40,920 bases of DNA from Cupriavidus gilardii J11 (GCF_007829435.1 NZ_VLJN01000001.1:201689-242608), one strand, 5' to 3'; positions 8,383 to 17,528 are shown, counted from the stretch's first letter. Made by a program: numbers and translations. The notes: a model not told the origin generated them from the sequence alone.

Positions 8383-9388
8383 GGTCGGTTTCCTTGTTGG
8401 AATCGCTGTCTTGATCTTGATGATTGAACATGCGCTGCACGCGCAGCGCATATTGACCGTTCGCGGTGCCGTAGCCGCACTGCATCACCGGCACGCCATC
8501 GACCTTGGCGATGACGCTCTCCGGCAGCTCGATCGGCAGCACGTCGCCGGCGCGCAGCGCCAGCACTTCTGCAACGGTGCTGCGCAGGTGGGCGAATTCG
8601 GCCACCAGTTCCACTTCGGCGGCGCGCAGCTGTTGCGACAGCTGCTGCAGCCAGCGCTTGTCGACCTCGACTTCGTCCTGCAGCGGATTCATCAGCAGGT
8701 CGCGCACCGGCTCGATCATCGAGTACGGGAAGCACACGTGCAGCTGTCCGCCGACCGCGCCCAGTTCGATGTGGAAGGCCGTCGTGACCACCACTTCGTT
8801 GGGGATCGCGATATTGGCGAACTTGGTATGCATTTCCGACCGGACGTATTCGAACTCGATCGGATGGACCGCATGCCAGGCCTGGCCATAGCTGGCCAGC
8901 GCCAGATCGAGCATGCGGCGGATGATGCGTTGTTCGGTCTGCGTGAAGTCGCGGCCCTCGACGCGGGTATGGAAGCGCCCGTCGCCGCCGAACAGGTTGT
9001 CCACCACCAGGAACACCAGGTTCGGATCGAACACGAACAGGGCGGTCCCGCGCAGCGGCTTCATGTGGACCAGGTTCAGGTTGGTCGGCACCGGCAGGTT
9101 GCGCACGAACTCGCCGTATTTCTCGATCCGGATCGAGCCCACCGAAATGTCGGCGCCGCGCCGGATGAAGTTGAACAGCGCCGTGCGCAGCGCGCGGGCG
9201 AAGCGCTCGTTGATGATTTCGAGCGTATGCAGCCGGCCACGGACGATACGTTCCTGGGTGGCCAGGTTGTAGGGCCGCACGCCGTCTTCGGACAGCGGCG
9301 CGCTGACCTCTGGCGCATCGGCTTCACCCGATACGCCCTTGAGCAACTCGTCTACTTCGTCCTGCGAGAGGAACTTGTCGTATGCCAT
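8375..9388 (-). CDS. fliM: Flagellar motor switch protein FliM
   Basis: A 337-residue switch protein. The N-terminal FLSQDEVDELLKGV is the CheY-P-binding peptide. The middle domain contains TLEIINERFARALRTALF, and the C-terminal SpoA domain ends with the DVLPIELPESVIAKVDGVPV segment. The length is typical. A CAGGACACC ribosome binding site precedes the ATG. The gene follows fliL after 133 bases and overlaps fliN by 8 bases. It binds phosphorylated CheY and controls motor reversal. Confidence 0.96.
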   Translation of the reverse strand: MAYDKFLSQDEVDELLKGVSGEADAPEVSAPLSEDGVRPYNLATQERIVRGRLHTLEIINERFARALRTALFNFIRRGADISVGSIRIEKYGEFVRNLPVPTNLNLVHMKPLRGTALFVFDPNLVFLVVDNLFGGDGRFHTRVEGRDFTQTEQRIIRRMLDLALASYGQAWHAVHPIEFEYVRSEMHTKFANIAIPNEVVVTTAFHIELGAVGGQLHVCFPYSMIEPVRDLLMNPLQDEVEVDKRWLQQLSQQLRAAEVELVAEFAHLRSTVAEVLALRAGDVLPIELPESVIAKVDGVPVMQCGYGTANGQYALRVQRMFNHQDQDSDSNKETDHD

Positions 9389-9521
9389 CTGGTGTCCTGC
9401 CCCAATTGAACGACTGGATTAAGGAAGCCGCACGGCGCGACGGGCCGGCGCGATTGCGCTAGCGGGGCGAACCATGGCGTTGAGCTTCATATCAGGTTGG
9501 CAAGCGGGGCAGGGCACGGGC

Positions 9522-10004
9522 TTACTGCACCACGAAGGAAGTGAACAGAACATCCAGAACTTGTTGTGCGGGCAAGGCCGGGGCAAACGGCTGGCTCAGC
9601 GTCTGCCGGATTTCCTGCGCCAGCCTGCGCTTGCCTTCGACCGTCGCCAGGTCCTGCGGCTGCTTCGAAGACAGCAGCAGCAGGATCCGGCTGCGCGCCT
9701 CGGGCAGATATTCGGCAAGGCGCGCCTGGGTCTGCGCGTCCGCCACCTTGACCGACAGGCCGGTATGCAGGAAGCGGTCGCCGTCCTCGCTCTTGAGATT
9801 GACGGTGAACGAATCCAGCGTCACGAAAATCGGCGCCGGCACGACGGGTGCGGCCGGGGCTGCCGGTTGACGGTTGCTCAGCAGGCTGCCGAGATAGTAG
9901 CCGCCCGCGCCCAGCACAGCGGCCACGACCACGCCGGCCAGCACCAGCTTGCCGCGTTTGCCCGTGTTCACGTTGGCCTGAGGAGGATTGAGCGTTTTCG
10001 CCAT
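9522..10004 (-). CDS. fliL: Flagellar basal body-associated protein FliL
   Basis: A 160-residue, single-span membrane protein. After a short basic cytoplasmic N-terminus (MAKTLNPPQANVNTGKRGKL) comes one hydrophobic helix (VLAGVVVAAVLGAGGYYLG). A Pro/Ala linker and the periplasmic FliL domain follow, with FVTLDSFTVNLKSEDGDRFL and the RSRILLLLSSKQPQDL segment. FliL supports stator function near the motor. It is the first gene of the operon, so the promoter should lie in 10005-10490. The longer upstream frame (from 10058) is not supported by the family. Confidence 0.93.
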   Translation of the reverse strand: MAKTLNPPQANVNTGKRGKLVLAGVVVAAVLGAGGYYLGSLLSNRQPAAPAAPVVPAPIFVTLDSFTVNLKSEDGDRFLHTGLSVKVADAQTQARLAEYLPEARSRILLLLSSKQPQDLATVEGKRRLAQEIRQTLSQPFAPALPAQQVLDVLFTSFVVQ

Positions 10005-10490
10005 GAGTCGCCTGTATCGGAATGCCCCGCCATTCTTCGTCGAATCGCGGGTAAGCAATGGGCCGAAAAAAAGGGGGAAACCCGCTCAGCTTGGCCCTTT
10101 GAGCCGAACGGGGGTGCCGCCAATACGAGGAAGACGGTCTTGGCAGTGTTAACGTGCGGTGACAGCGGAACTTGAGAGGCGGAAGCGGTGCCGGTGAGGC
10201 CGGGTGCCGGAATTGTCGTGACGTTGGCCGGCTGCTTTGCCAGGATTGATATGTGCGCTATACGGCGCTTTTGGCCGCGTCAGCCAATGCGTGCAGCGGT
10301 GACGGGTCGGGAGGTGAGTCACTTCGAGGGCATGGCGCGGGTCGCCTCTGGCTGACGGCCGCGACAGCCGGGCGCCGGGCCCGGGCAACAACTTCAGCGC
10401 GACCCGGATCACCGGATGCTGGCGTTCAGGTTATTGCCCGAGTCAGCGAGGCGGAGGGCGAGGCAACCGCCGTGGATGCGTGTCCTGCCG
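10005..10490. other. Intergenic region upstream of fliL
   Basis: This 486-base gap should carry the promoter of the flagellar operon and the end of the AtoE-like gene. I could not find a convincing sigma-28 (TAAA-N15-GCCGATAA) or sigma-54 (TGGC-N9-TTGC) site by eye, nor a clear terminator. Frames in it have no recognisable product. Confidence 0.5.
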
Positions 10491-11936
10491 CTATGGCATG
10501 ACCGGCGGGTGATACGGCAAGGTGCTCGCCAGCGCCCACAGCATGAACAACACCAGCGGCGTATGCACCAGCAACTGGGTAAAGGTGAAGCCGACCACGT
10601 CCTTGGCGCGAATGCCCAGCACGCCCAGGAGCGGCAGCATCCAGAACGGATTGATCAGGTTGGGAAGCGCCTCGGCGGCGTTGTAGACCTGAACCGCCCA
10701 CCCCAGGTGGACCTGCAGTTCGTTGGCGGCCTGCATGACATATGGCGCCTCGATGATCCACTTGCCGCCACCCGACGGGATGAAGAAGCCGAGCACTGCG
10801 GAGTAGATGCCCATCACGGCGGAAAACGACTCCTGCGTGGCGACGGAAACGAAGGCCGAGGCCAGGTGATGCGACACGGTGCCGCCGTCCGTGCCGGCCG
10901 CCTTGGTCAGGATGAAGGCGATGCCGCCATATAGCGGAAACTGGATCAGCACGCCTGCCGTCGACGGCACCGACCTCGCCACCGCGCGCAGGAAGCGCTT
11001 GGGCCGCCAGTTCAGCAGCATGCCGATCATCAGGAACAGGAAGTTGTAGGTGTTCAGGTTGGAGATCGCCAGGACCGGGTCCTTCGCGCTGAATTCCTGG
11101 TACAGCCAGCCGGCGCCGAGCGCGACAATCAGCAGAGTAAGCACCGGGCTGTATTCCAGCCATTCGCCGGGGCGCGAAGGCCGGCCGATGCTGTCGTCAT
11201 CATCGCCCAGGGCGACACCCATGTCCTGCGCGGTCCGTGCGCGCGCACCGGTCGGCGTGGAGAAATAGGCGACGACCAGAGACGCAACGATCAGGACCAC
11301 GGTCATCAGCATCGACTGCCACAGGAAAATCGTCTCGGAGAACGGGATCACCCCCGTGATATCAAGCAGCGACTTTGGCAGGCTGGCAGGGTTCGCCTGA
11401 AGCTGCGCGGCGGCGGAACTCAGGCCCAGCGCCCAGGTGGCGCCCATGCCCAGATAAGCCGCCGCGCCGGCGGCGCGATAGTCCATCCGCAATCCTGTGC
11501 GCCGGGCGATCGCGCGGGCGAGCAAGCCGGCGAAAATCAGACTGATCGCCCAATTCAGCAGCGATGTCAGCAGGCTCACGAGCGCGATGAAAGCCACGGC
11601 GCCGCGCGCTGTCCTGGGCACGGCCGCCAGCTTGGCGATCAGGGCGGAGGCCGGAGGGGAAACGGCGACGACATAGCCGGCGATGGCGACGACGGCCATT
11701 TGCATCGTGAAGGGAATCAGGCTCCAGAACCCGTCGCCGAAGCTGCGCGCGACCTGCTGCGCGGGCGCGCCGATGGCCAGCGCGGCGAGCGCCACCGCGA
11801 TTACCGCGATGGCGGCGAAGACGTAGGAGTCGGGAAACCACCGCTCCGACCAGTCGGTGACGCGGATGGCGAGGCGCTCCAGGGGCCCATGGCCCTCGCT
11901 ATGTTTTGCTTCGATTGTCATTGATGTTGGCTTCAT
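10491..11936 (-). CDS. AtoE-like short-chain fatty acid transporter
   Basis: A 481-residue inner-membrane protein of the AtoE/TIGR00366 short-chain fatty acid transporter type. It has many hydrophobic helices. Family-like stretches include WSERWFPDSYVFAAIAVIAV near the N-terminus, AIAGYVVAVSPPASALI, LLNWAISLIFAGLLAR, a FFIPSGGGKWIIEAPYVMQA segment, and NLINPFWMLPLLGVLGIRAKD near the C-terminus. A strong AAGGAGGAAAATC ribosome binding site fixes the start. It is the third gene of a probable operon, 31 bases after the OCD-like gene. It likely imports a short carboxylate, possibly the substrate of the upstream enzymes, but the substrate is inference. Confidence 0.85.
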   Translation of the reverse strand: MKPTSMTIEAKHSEGHGPLERLAIRVTDWSERWFPDSYVFAAIAVIAVALAALAIGAPAQQVARSFGDGFWSLIPFTMQMAVVAIAGYVVAVSPPASALIAKLAAVPRTARGAVAFIALVSLLTSLLNWAISLIFAGLLARAIARRTGLRMDYRAAGAAAYLGMGATWALGLSSAAAQLQANPASLPKSLLDITGVIPFSETIFLWQSMLMTVVLIVASLVVAYFSTPTGARARTAQDMGVALGDDDDSIGRPSRPGEWLEYSPVLTLLIVALGAGWLYQEFSAKDPVLAISNLNTYNFLFLMIGMLLNWRPKRFLRAVARSVPSTAGVLIQFPLYGGIAFILTKAAGTDGGTVSHHLASAFVSVATQESFSAVMGIYSAVLGFFIPSGGGKWIIEAPYVMQAANELQVHLGWAVQVYNAAEALPNLINPFWMLPLLGVLGIRAKDVVGFTFTQLLVHTPLVLFMLWALASTLPYHPPVMP

Positions 11937-11967
11937 GATTTTCCTCCTTGCGGAAATCGACTGCCGA

Positions 11968-12912
11968 TCACAGTGGATTGGTCCTTCCCTCGTAAGCCAT
12001 CACGGCCGCGGCCAGGTCTTCGAGCGCGGTTCCGACGGCCTTGAAAACGGTGATCTCCCGCTCGTCCATCCGCCCCCGATGTTCGCCGCGGCACAACCCG
12101 GTGAGCGAGGCACGAATGGCGGACGCGGTCAGCAGGCCCTGCCCGATCGGGCCCAGCAAGTCGCCGGCCTTGGCGATCGCCTCGCTGGTGTCGACGAAGA
12201 CAGAGGTGCCGGCGAAGCACTCCGGGGCCGCTTCACGCATCGACGGGGTAAAGCCGCCGATGAGATCCAGATGGATGCCGTCACGCAGATCGGCGCGCTG
12301 TACCAGCGGTACGGTAGATAGAGTGGCCGCGCTGACAATGTCCGCTTCGGCGCAACCGGCGGCGACCGTGTCGACACGGCGCGCGACGAAGCCGTCGGAC
12401 TGCAGCCGCGCCACCAGCACGTCGGCCTTGGCGGCATCGATGTCCCATACCGCGACCTGCTTGATGGGCCGTATGGCGCGATAGGCGTAGGGCAAGAGGC
12501 TCGCCACGCGTCCGGCGCCAAGCACCAGCAGCGATGTCGCATCGGCACGCGCCAGATAGGAGGCCGCAAGTGCGGAGGCGGCCGCGGTCCGGCGCGAGGT
12601 GATTTCATTGCCGTCGACAAAGGCGAGGGGACGGCCGCTGCGCGCGTCGTGCAGCAGATACGTGGAATGAAGACCGGGCAGGCCGAGCGCCGCGTTACCC
12701 GGGTAGATCGTCACCGTCTTGATGCCCAGGTACGAGCCGCTGCGCCAGGCCGGCATGAGCAGCATGGTGCCGCTGTCGGCGCCGGGCACCTCGACGGTGT
12801 GACTGTGGCGCAGCGGCACCTCGCATGCCTGCGCGAAGGCGTCGCGCAAGGCCGGTACGAGTCGGTCGAAGGGAAGCAGCGAGCGTGTGGTATCGGCGTC
12901 GAGGACTAGCAT
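11968..12912 (-). CDS. Ornithine cyclodeaminase / mu-crystallin family protein
   Basis: A 314-residue NAD(P)-binding protein of the OCD/mu-crystallin family, starting MLVLDADTTRSLLPF. Family features are TMLLMPAW, GIKTVTIYPGNAALGLPG, DGNEITSRRTAAASALAA, then the Rossmann motif LLVLGAGRVASLL, and HLDLIGGFTPSMREAAPE near the end. Members include ornithine cyclodeaminase, imine (pyrroline-2-carboxylate) reductases and alanine dehydrogenase-like enzymes. The exact reaction is not readable, but an imine or amino-acid reaction with NAD(P) is likely. It lies 70 bases after the molybdopterin gene and 31 before the transporter, all on one strand, so co-transcription is likely. A longer frame upstream to 13062 overlaps the neighbouring gene and is not preferred. 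Confidence 0.85.
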   Translation of the reverse strand: MLVLDADTTRSLLPFDRLVPALRDAFAQACEVPLRHSHTVEVPGADSGTMLLMPAWRSGSYLGIKTVTIYPGNAALGLPGLHSTYLLHDARSGRPLAFVDGNEITSRRTAAASALAASYLARADATSLLVLGAGRVASLLPYAYRAIRPIKQVAVWDIDAAKADVLVARLQSDGFVARRVDTVAAGCAEADIVSAATLSTVPLVQRADLRDGIHLDLIGGFTPSMREAAPECFAGTSVFVDTSEAIAKAGDLLGPIGQGLLTASAIRASLTGLCRGEHRGRMDEREITVFKAVGTALEDLAAAVMAYEGRTNPL

Positions 12913-12982
12913 GAATGTGGGGGTCTTGAGTCGTTGGCGTGGAAAGAAGAGGGGGCCGCGGCCGTCGTTCGCGATGCGATGA

Positions 12983-15900
12983 TCAGGCGTCCAGGACCAG
13001 GTCGGAGGTCGGCACTGCCTGGCACACCAGGCAGATGCCGGCATCATCGGGATCGCTGCCATGCAGATGGCTCACCTGCCCGTCGAGCACCGGCACGGCG
13101 CAGCTTTCGCATTGCCCGACTCGGCAACCGCTTGGCAGGCCGATGCCCAGACGCTCGGAGAAGCCGAGCAGCGTGCCGTCGCCGCCGGTCCAGACCGCAG
13201 TGCGTCCGCTACGGGCGAAGCGCACGGCGAACCGCTGGTTGGACACGGGCGGGAGCGGAGCCGGCGAGCGGAACACTTCCTTGAGGATGTCGAAGCGGGG
13301 GACGCCGCGGGCGATCAGTGCGGCCGTCAGGGCCGACATCATGGCCTCCGGCCCGCACATATAGAACAGTGGCCGGCGCTGCATGATTTCCATCGGCACA
13401 TGGCCAAGATCGATGCGGCCGGCGACATCGTAGTGCTCGCCCGACGTGTCACCGGGACCGGGTCTGTCGTAGAAGTTGACGACGGCCAGCGTCGGCAGAC
13501 GTCGCTGGAGGTCGCGCAGCCGCGCGCGAAATGCATGGCCGGCGCCGCTCTGGTTGCCATAGAGCAGCAGCATGTCTGGCGCCGTGTCGCAATCGACGAG
13601 CGACTCGAACAGGCTCATGAATGGCGTAATGCCGATACCGCCCGCCAGTAGTACCAGCGGCCGGCGGGTCGACAGCGGCATCACGAAGGTGCCGCCCGGC
13701 GCCTGCAGCGACACCGTGTCGCCGACGGCCAGCTTCCGGTGGATATGGGTGGAAACCAGGCCTTCGACGGGGTGGCCGGTGGCGGTCTTGCCGATGGCAT
13801 GGCGCACGGCGATGGTGTAGACACGCGCGTCATGGTTGCCGACCGGCCCGGTCAGGGAATAGGCACGGATCAGGTCGGGCGTTCCAGCGACGCCGTCGAA
13901 CCGGATCGTCACGTGCTGCCCCGGCTGATAGTCGGCCACCCCCGCGCCATCGAGCGGCTCCAGCCGCACCGCCATCACGTCGGCAGCCTCGGCCGTGAGA
14001 GCGGCCACCCGGAAGGGCCGGAAACCCCGCCAGGGCTGCCGGGCGACCGGAACGCGCGTATCGGGTTCGATGCGGCAACGGTAGGCGCGCATCGGTACGG
14101 AACCGCTGATCGGGTCGATATCATCCGCGCCGATGAGCGCGTTGTAGTTGCTGGCGTTCTCGCCAAGTACGGGCAGCTCCGGGCGTCCCAACGCATCGCA
14201 GCGTTGCCACCAGCCAAACTCGCCTACCACCACGCGGGGATGCAGGTTTGGACGCAGCCGGGCGATAAACCCGCCTGCGCCGCCCACCGGCGTGATGACG
14301 CGCACCCGGTCTCCTTCCCGGATGCCGTGCGTCGCCGCCAGCGTTGGCGCCAACTCCAGTACCGGCTCTGGTGCCTTGCGCCGTAGCGAGACGAGGCCGC
14401 GATGCTGGCTGTGGCAGTAGTAACCGTTCTTGGCGGAAGTGAGCGCGAGCGGATAGGGGCCGTCGCGGTCCGCATCGAGGTAGCTGGCCTCGGAGGCCGG
14501 GCTCAACCCCGGCAGCGCCGGGTAGCCGTGCTCGAGCAGACGCTCGGAGTAGAGCTCGACCAGTCCCGTTGGTGTTCCGAACGACGCGCCGCGCGGCTGG
14601 TCGGCGTACTTGCGCTCTGCATTCGCTTGCGGCAACCGAATTCCTTCCGGCTGCCGCCGCAGCGCCTCGACTGTCAGGCCGCTGGGCGCGAGCATGTGGT
14701 TCCAGCCCGCTTCGAGGCTGCCTCCAAAGAACTGGTCTCCCATGCCCAGCCGCACGGCCAGATCGAACACGATATCGTTGTCGCTGCGCGACTCTCCTCG
14801 GGACGGCACCATCTGCTGGCGCAACTGCACCAGCTGCTCTGCCTCTGGCGAGATCTCGAAGCCGATGCGCAGGCCCTCGCGTTCCCACGGCGTATTGACC
14901 GGCAGCAGCAGGTCGGCGTAGCGCGACGCGGGCGTCTCGAACAGATCGCAGTGCACGTAAAAATCGAGTGCCCTCAGCGCAGCCATGCCGCGCTCGACAT
15001 CAGCCTGCGACAGCATCGGGTTGGTGCCGAACGCCACCAGAGTGCGCACCGGGTAGGGCTTGTGCTCGAGAATCGCCTGATAGAGATCGCGGGCCGTGAT
15101 CCAGCCCTGCGATGGCGGGCCGAGAGGTCGATCGGCCAGGCCCAGCGCCTTGCGGCGTTGCTCCGGCGCCAGCAGATCGAAGCCGTTTACGGCGCGATGC
15201 GGCGGCTTCGCATAGATCCGATTGCCGCCCGCGCGATCAAAGCTGCCGGTCAGCGCATAGAGACAGGCAATGGCCCGCTCCGCCTGCGTGGCGTTTTCCT
15301 GCTGCGCCACGCCCGACCAGGCGTGATACGCCACGCGCTGCGCCTGTGCGATCAGCCGTGCCGCATTGCGGATGTCGGCCTCCGGAACCCACGTCAGGCT
15401 GGCCGCATGGGCCGCCGGGTAACGCGCACACTCCTGCGCATACAGATCGAATGCGGGCCGGCACGCGATGCCATTGGCATCGAAGCGGCCGCGCAGCGCC
15501 ACGTGGCCGAAGTCGTCGTCGCGCAGGCCGCGCGATGGACGGAACCGTTGCGCGCTGGTGTCCCACACGACCTCGTCTGCGGCCTCGGGCAGGCCGACAT
15601 CGCCACCGCGCAGCAAGCGGCCGTTGTCGGCTCGTACAAGCAGCGGGCCGTTGGTCCAGCGGCGCACGAAGTCCAGGTCGAAGGCGTTCGCTTCGATCAG
15701 CAGGTTGGCGATGGCCATGGCCAACGCTGCGTCCGCGCCAGGCCGTACCCGCAGCCAGCCGTCGGCCTGGGCGGCCAGCGCCGTCTCGCGCGGGTCCACC
15801 ACCAGTAGCCGCGCTCCGGCCGCACGTCCCGCGCCGATCGCATCGGCCTGCGCCAGCCAGGTGTTGGTCGGATTGTGGCCCCACAGCAGAATCAGGTCGG

Positions 15901-16399
15901 CCTGCCGGTAGTCCGCCGTCGGCATGCCCCGCCCGAAGGTAAAGGCGTGCGCGTGGTCCTTGTGCCAGTTGCAGATCTCGGTTGCGTAGCAGGTGTTGGG
16001 GCTGCCGTAGAGACGGATGAACCGTTCTATCCAGTCGATGCTGTCGGACAGCGGGGTGCCGCTGGGCGTCGTGACAGCGAAGGCCACCGACTCGGCGCCG
16101 CCGTGTGCACGGGCTTGCGTCAGCCGCGCCGCCACTTCCGCAAGCGCCTCGTCCCAGGAGATGCGCTGCCAGCCCGGGTCGTCGTGGCTCTTCGGACGGG
16201 TGCGCCGCATCGGATAGAGCAGCCGGTCGGCGCTGTGGACCAGCTCCGGCGCGGCCTTGCCCTTCAGGCACATCGCCTTTCCGGTCGGATGGTTCGGGTC
16301 GGGGCGCACCTCGACCAGGGCGTCTCCCGACACCATGTTGATCGTTCCGCAGCGGGAACGGCACAGCGTGCAATAGCCGCGCTTTTCGGTCGTGTTCAT
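12983..16399 (-). CDS. Molybdopterin oxidoreductase fused to FAD/NAD reductase and [2Fe-2S] ferredoxin
   Basis: A 1138-residue, three-part enzyme. Residues 1 to about 780 form a Mo-bis-MGD oxidoreductase. Its [4Fe-4S] ligands are Cys10, Cys13, Cys17 and Cys44 (CTLCRSRCG). Cys143, in EICNWHKD, is at the place of a molybdenum ligand. The C-terminal molybdopterin dinucleotide-binding part follows. Residues about 795-1040 are a ferredoxin-NADP-reductase-like unit with the FAD motif RAYSLTG (845-851), the NAD motif GGIGITP (920-926) and CGPEAMM (1015-). Residues about 1055-1138 are a plant-type [2Fe-2S] domain with Cys1092, Cys1097, Cys1100 and Cys1126. So NAD(P)H electrons could reach molybdenum in a single chain, or the reverse. 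There is no signal peptide, so it is cytoplasmic. The substrate is unknown. The neighbouring OCD-like enzyme, carboxylate transporter and divergent LysR point to catabolism. Confidence 0.9.
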   Translation of the reverse strand: MNTTEKRGYCTLCRSRCGTINMVSGDALVEVRPDPNHPTGKAMCLKGKAAPELVHSADRLLYPMRRTRPKSHDDPGWQRISWDEALAEVAARLTQARAHGGAESVAFAVTTPSGTPLSDSIDWIERFIRLYGSPNTCYATEICNWHKDHAHAFTFGRGMPTADYRQADLILLWGHNPTNTWLAQADAIGAGRAAGARLLVVDPRETALAAQADGWLRVRPGADAALAMAIANLLIEANAFDLDFVRRWTNGPLLVRADNGRLLRGGDVGLPEAADEVVWDTSAQRFRPSRGLRDDDFGHVALRGRFDANGIACRPAFDLYAQECARYPAAHAASLTWVPEADIRNAARLIAQAQRVAYHAWSGVAQQENATQAERAIACLYALTGSFDRAGGNRIYAKPPHRAVNGFDLLAPEQRRKALGLADRPLGPPSQGWITARDLYQAILEHKPYPVRTLVAFGTNPMLSQADVERGMAALRALDFYVHCDLFETPASRYADLLLPVNTPWEREGLRIGFEISPEAEQLVQLRQQMVPSRGESRSDNDIVFDLAVRLGMGDQFFGGSLEAGWNHMLAPSGLTVEALRRQPEGIRLPQANAERKYADQPRGASFGTPTGLVELYSERLLEHGYPALPGLSPASEASYLDADRDGPYPLALTSAKNGYYCHSQHRGLVSLRRKAPEPVLELAPTLAATHGIREGDRVRVITPVGGAGGFIARLRPNLHPRVVVGEFGWWQRCDALGRPELPVLGENASNYNALIGADDIDPISGSVPMRAYRCRIEPDTRVPVARQPWRGFRPFRVAALTAEAADVMAVRLEPLDGAGVADYQPGQHVTIRFDGVAGTPDLIRAYSLTGPVGNHDARVYTIAVRHAIGKTATGHPVEGLVSTHIHRKLAVGDTVSLQAPGGTFVMPLSTRRPLVLLAGGIGITPFMSLFESLVDCDTAPDMLLLYGNQSGAGHAFRARLRDLQRRLPTLAVVNFYDRPGPGDTSGEHYDVAGRIDLGHVPMEIMQRRPLFYMCGPEAMMSALTAALIARGVPRFDILKEVFRSPAPLPPVSNQRFAVRFARSGRTAVWTGGDGTLLGFSERLGIGLPSGCRVGQCESCAVPVLDGQVSHLHGSDPDDAGICLVCQAVPTSDLVLDA

Positions 16400-16433
16400 G
16401 CCTGCCGCACGTGATGGTCTTGTTTGTGCGAGG

Positions 16434-16449
16434 CATGCTAGCTAGCATG
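16434..16449. promoter_or_regulatory. 16-base perfect palindrome between the molybdopterin and LysR genes
   Basis: CATGCTAGCTAGCATG is a perfect 16-base palindrome 35 bases upstream of the molybdopterin gene and 51 bases upstream of the LysR start. A second element, GCATTAT, occurs twice nearby (16452- and 16482-). The place between divergent genes suggests an operator, probably for the LysR protein, but LysR sites more often have the T-N11-A form, so this is inference. Confidence 0.45.
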
Positions 16450-16499
16450 GAGCATTATCTCCAATTCATTGTTCCGACATTGCATTATCGAAAAAATCG

Positions 16500-17396
16500 A
16501 TGCTCCCCACTTTGAAGCAGCTGCAGCATTTCGTGGCCATCGCCGAAACGGGGCAGATATCCCGCGCGGCCCTGCGTTGCCATGTCTCGCAATCGTCGAT
16601 GACCGCATCGCTCAAGGCCCTTGAGGACCTGCTGGGCCAGCGCCTGTTCAGCCGGCATGCCAGCGGCATGCGGTTGACCGATGCCGGCATGAAATTCCTT
16701 CGGCACGCCCAGCATATTCACGATTCGGTGCTGGACGCCGTCGAAGCGGTGACGGTCGCGCCGATGGAAATCACGGGAAAGATCAGTCTCGGCGTCACCG
16801 AGACCATCACGGCCTATGTCCTTCCCGATCTGCTGCAGCGGGTGGAACGGAAGTTTCCAGCCGTCGAACTGAAGGTGGTGGAGCACGAACGCAGCGAGAT
16901 CGAACAAGCCGTGCAGAGCGGGCAGCTCGACCTCGCCTTGCTGCTGGTGTCCAACTTGCCCGCACTGACCCAGGTAGCCTGCCAGACGTTGCTACGCTCG
17001 CCGCGGCAGCTTTGGGCGCACCCTGACCATCCGTTGATGGCGGTCGAACGGGTCACGCTGCGCGATGTTGCTCAACACGATTACATCCTTCTCGACATGG
17101 ACGAACATGTGTCGACTGTGGACAAGTACTGGGGCCAATACGGCCTCACGCCCAGCGTTCAGTACCGTAGCCGCTCCATCGAAGCCGTGCGTAGTCTGGT
17201 CGCGGCCGGGCGCGGCATTGCGGTGCTGTCGGATCTGGTCTACCGGCCGTGGTCGCTGGAGGGCCAGCGCATCGCGCGGCGGACGCTGGCCGACAAGGTG
17301 CCGTCGATGGACGTCGGCATGGTGTGGCGCCACGAGCCGATGTTGGACGCCAACGTCGTCGCGCTGCGGGACTTCATGATCGCAGCGTTCCGTTAG
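16500..17396 (+). CDS. LysR-family transcriptional regulator
   Basis: A 298-residue LysR-type regulator. The N-terminal winged helix is clear: MLPTLKQLQHFVAIAETGQI, SRAALRCHVSQSSMTASLKA, then LEDLLGQRLFSRHASGMRLT. The C-terminal ligand-binding domain includes ISLGVTETITAYVLPDLLQR and LDLALLLVSNLP. It is divergent from the molybdopterin gene with only 100 bases between starts, so it most likely controls that operon and itself. LysR proteins respond to small pathway metabolites; the effector is unknown. No clear ribosome binding site precedes the ATG. Confidence 0.9.
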   Translation: MLPTLKQLQHFVAIAETGQISRAALRCHVSQSSMTASLKALEDLLGQRLFSRHASGMRLTDAGMKFLRHAQHIHDSVLDAVEAVTVAPMEITGKISLGVTETITAYVLPDLLQRVERKFPAVELKVVEHERSEIEQAVQSGQLDLALLLVSNLPALTQVACQTLLRSPRQLWAHPDHPLMAVERVTLRDVAQHDYILLDMDEHVSTVDKYWGQYGLTPSVQYRSRSIEAVRSLVAAGRGIAVLSDLVYRPWSLEGQRIARRTLADKVPSMDVGMVWRHEPMLDANVVALRDFMIAAFR

Positions 17397-17477
17397 AGCG
17401 GATCGCCGCTTCGCGCCCGGTTCCCACCGTGCAGGCGGGTTGGAACAGGCCGGTCGCAACCGTCCTGTCGATCCAAC

Positions 17478-17528
17478 TCTTATATAAGATATAAGACGTT
17501 TGACCAATCACCTCGCCAGCCTTACAAT
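17478..17528 (+). promoter_or_regulatory. acnB promoter with upstream palindromic operator
   Basis: A sigma-70-like promoter: TTGACC (17500-17505), a 17-base spacer, TACAAT (17523-17528). Transcription would start about 40 bases before the acnB ATG. Just upstream is the perfect palindrome TCTTATATAAGA (17478-17489), followed at once by another ATAAGA half (17491-17496). This AT-rich palindrome stands out in a high-GC genome and borders the -35 box, which suits a regulator of aconitase. Which one is unknown. Confidence 0.7.

Noticed and set aside
10149-10412. 87-codon minus-strand frame upstream of fliL
   Set aside because: No ribosome binding site, random Arg/Pro-rich composition and no motif.
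14402-15808. Plus-strand frame of 468 codons opposite the molybdopterin gene
   Set aside because: Low-complexity Arg/Gln/His-rich translation with no motifs; a shadow of the gene on the other strand.
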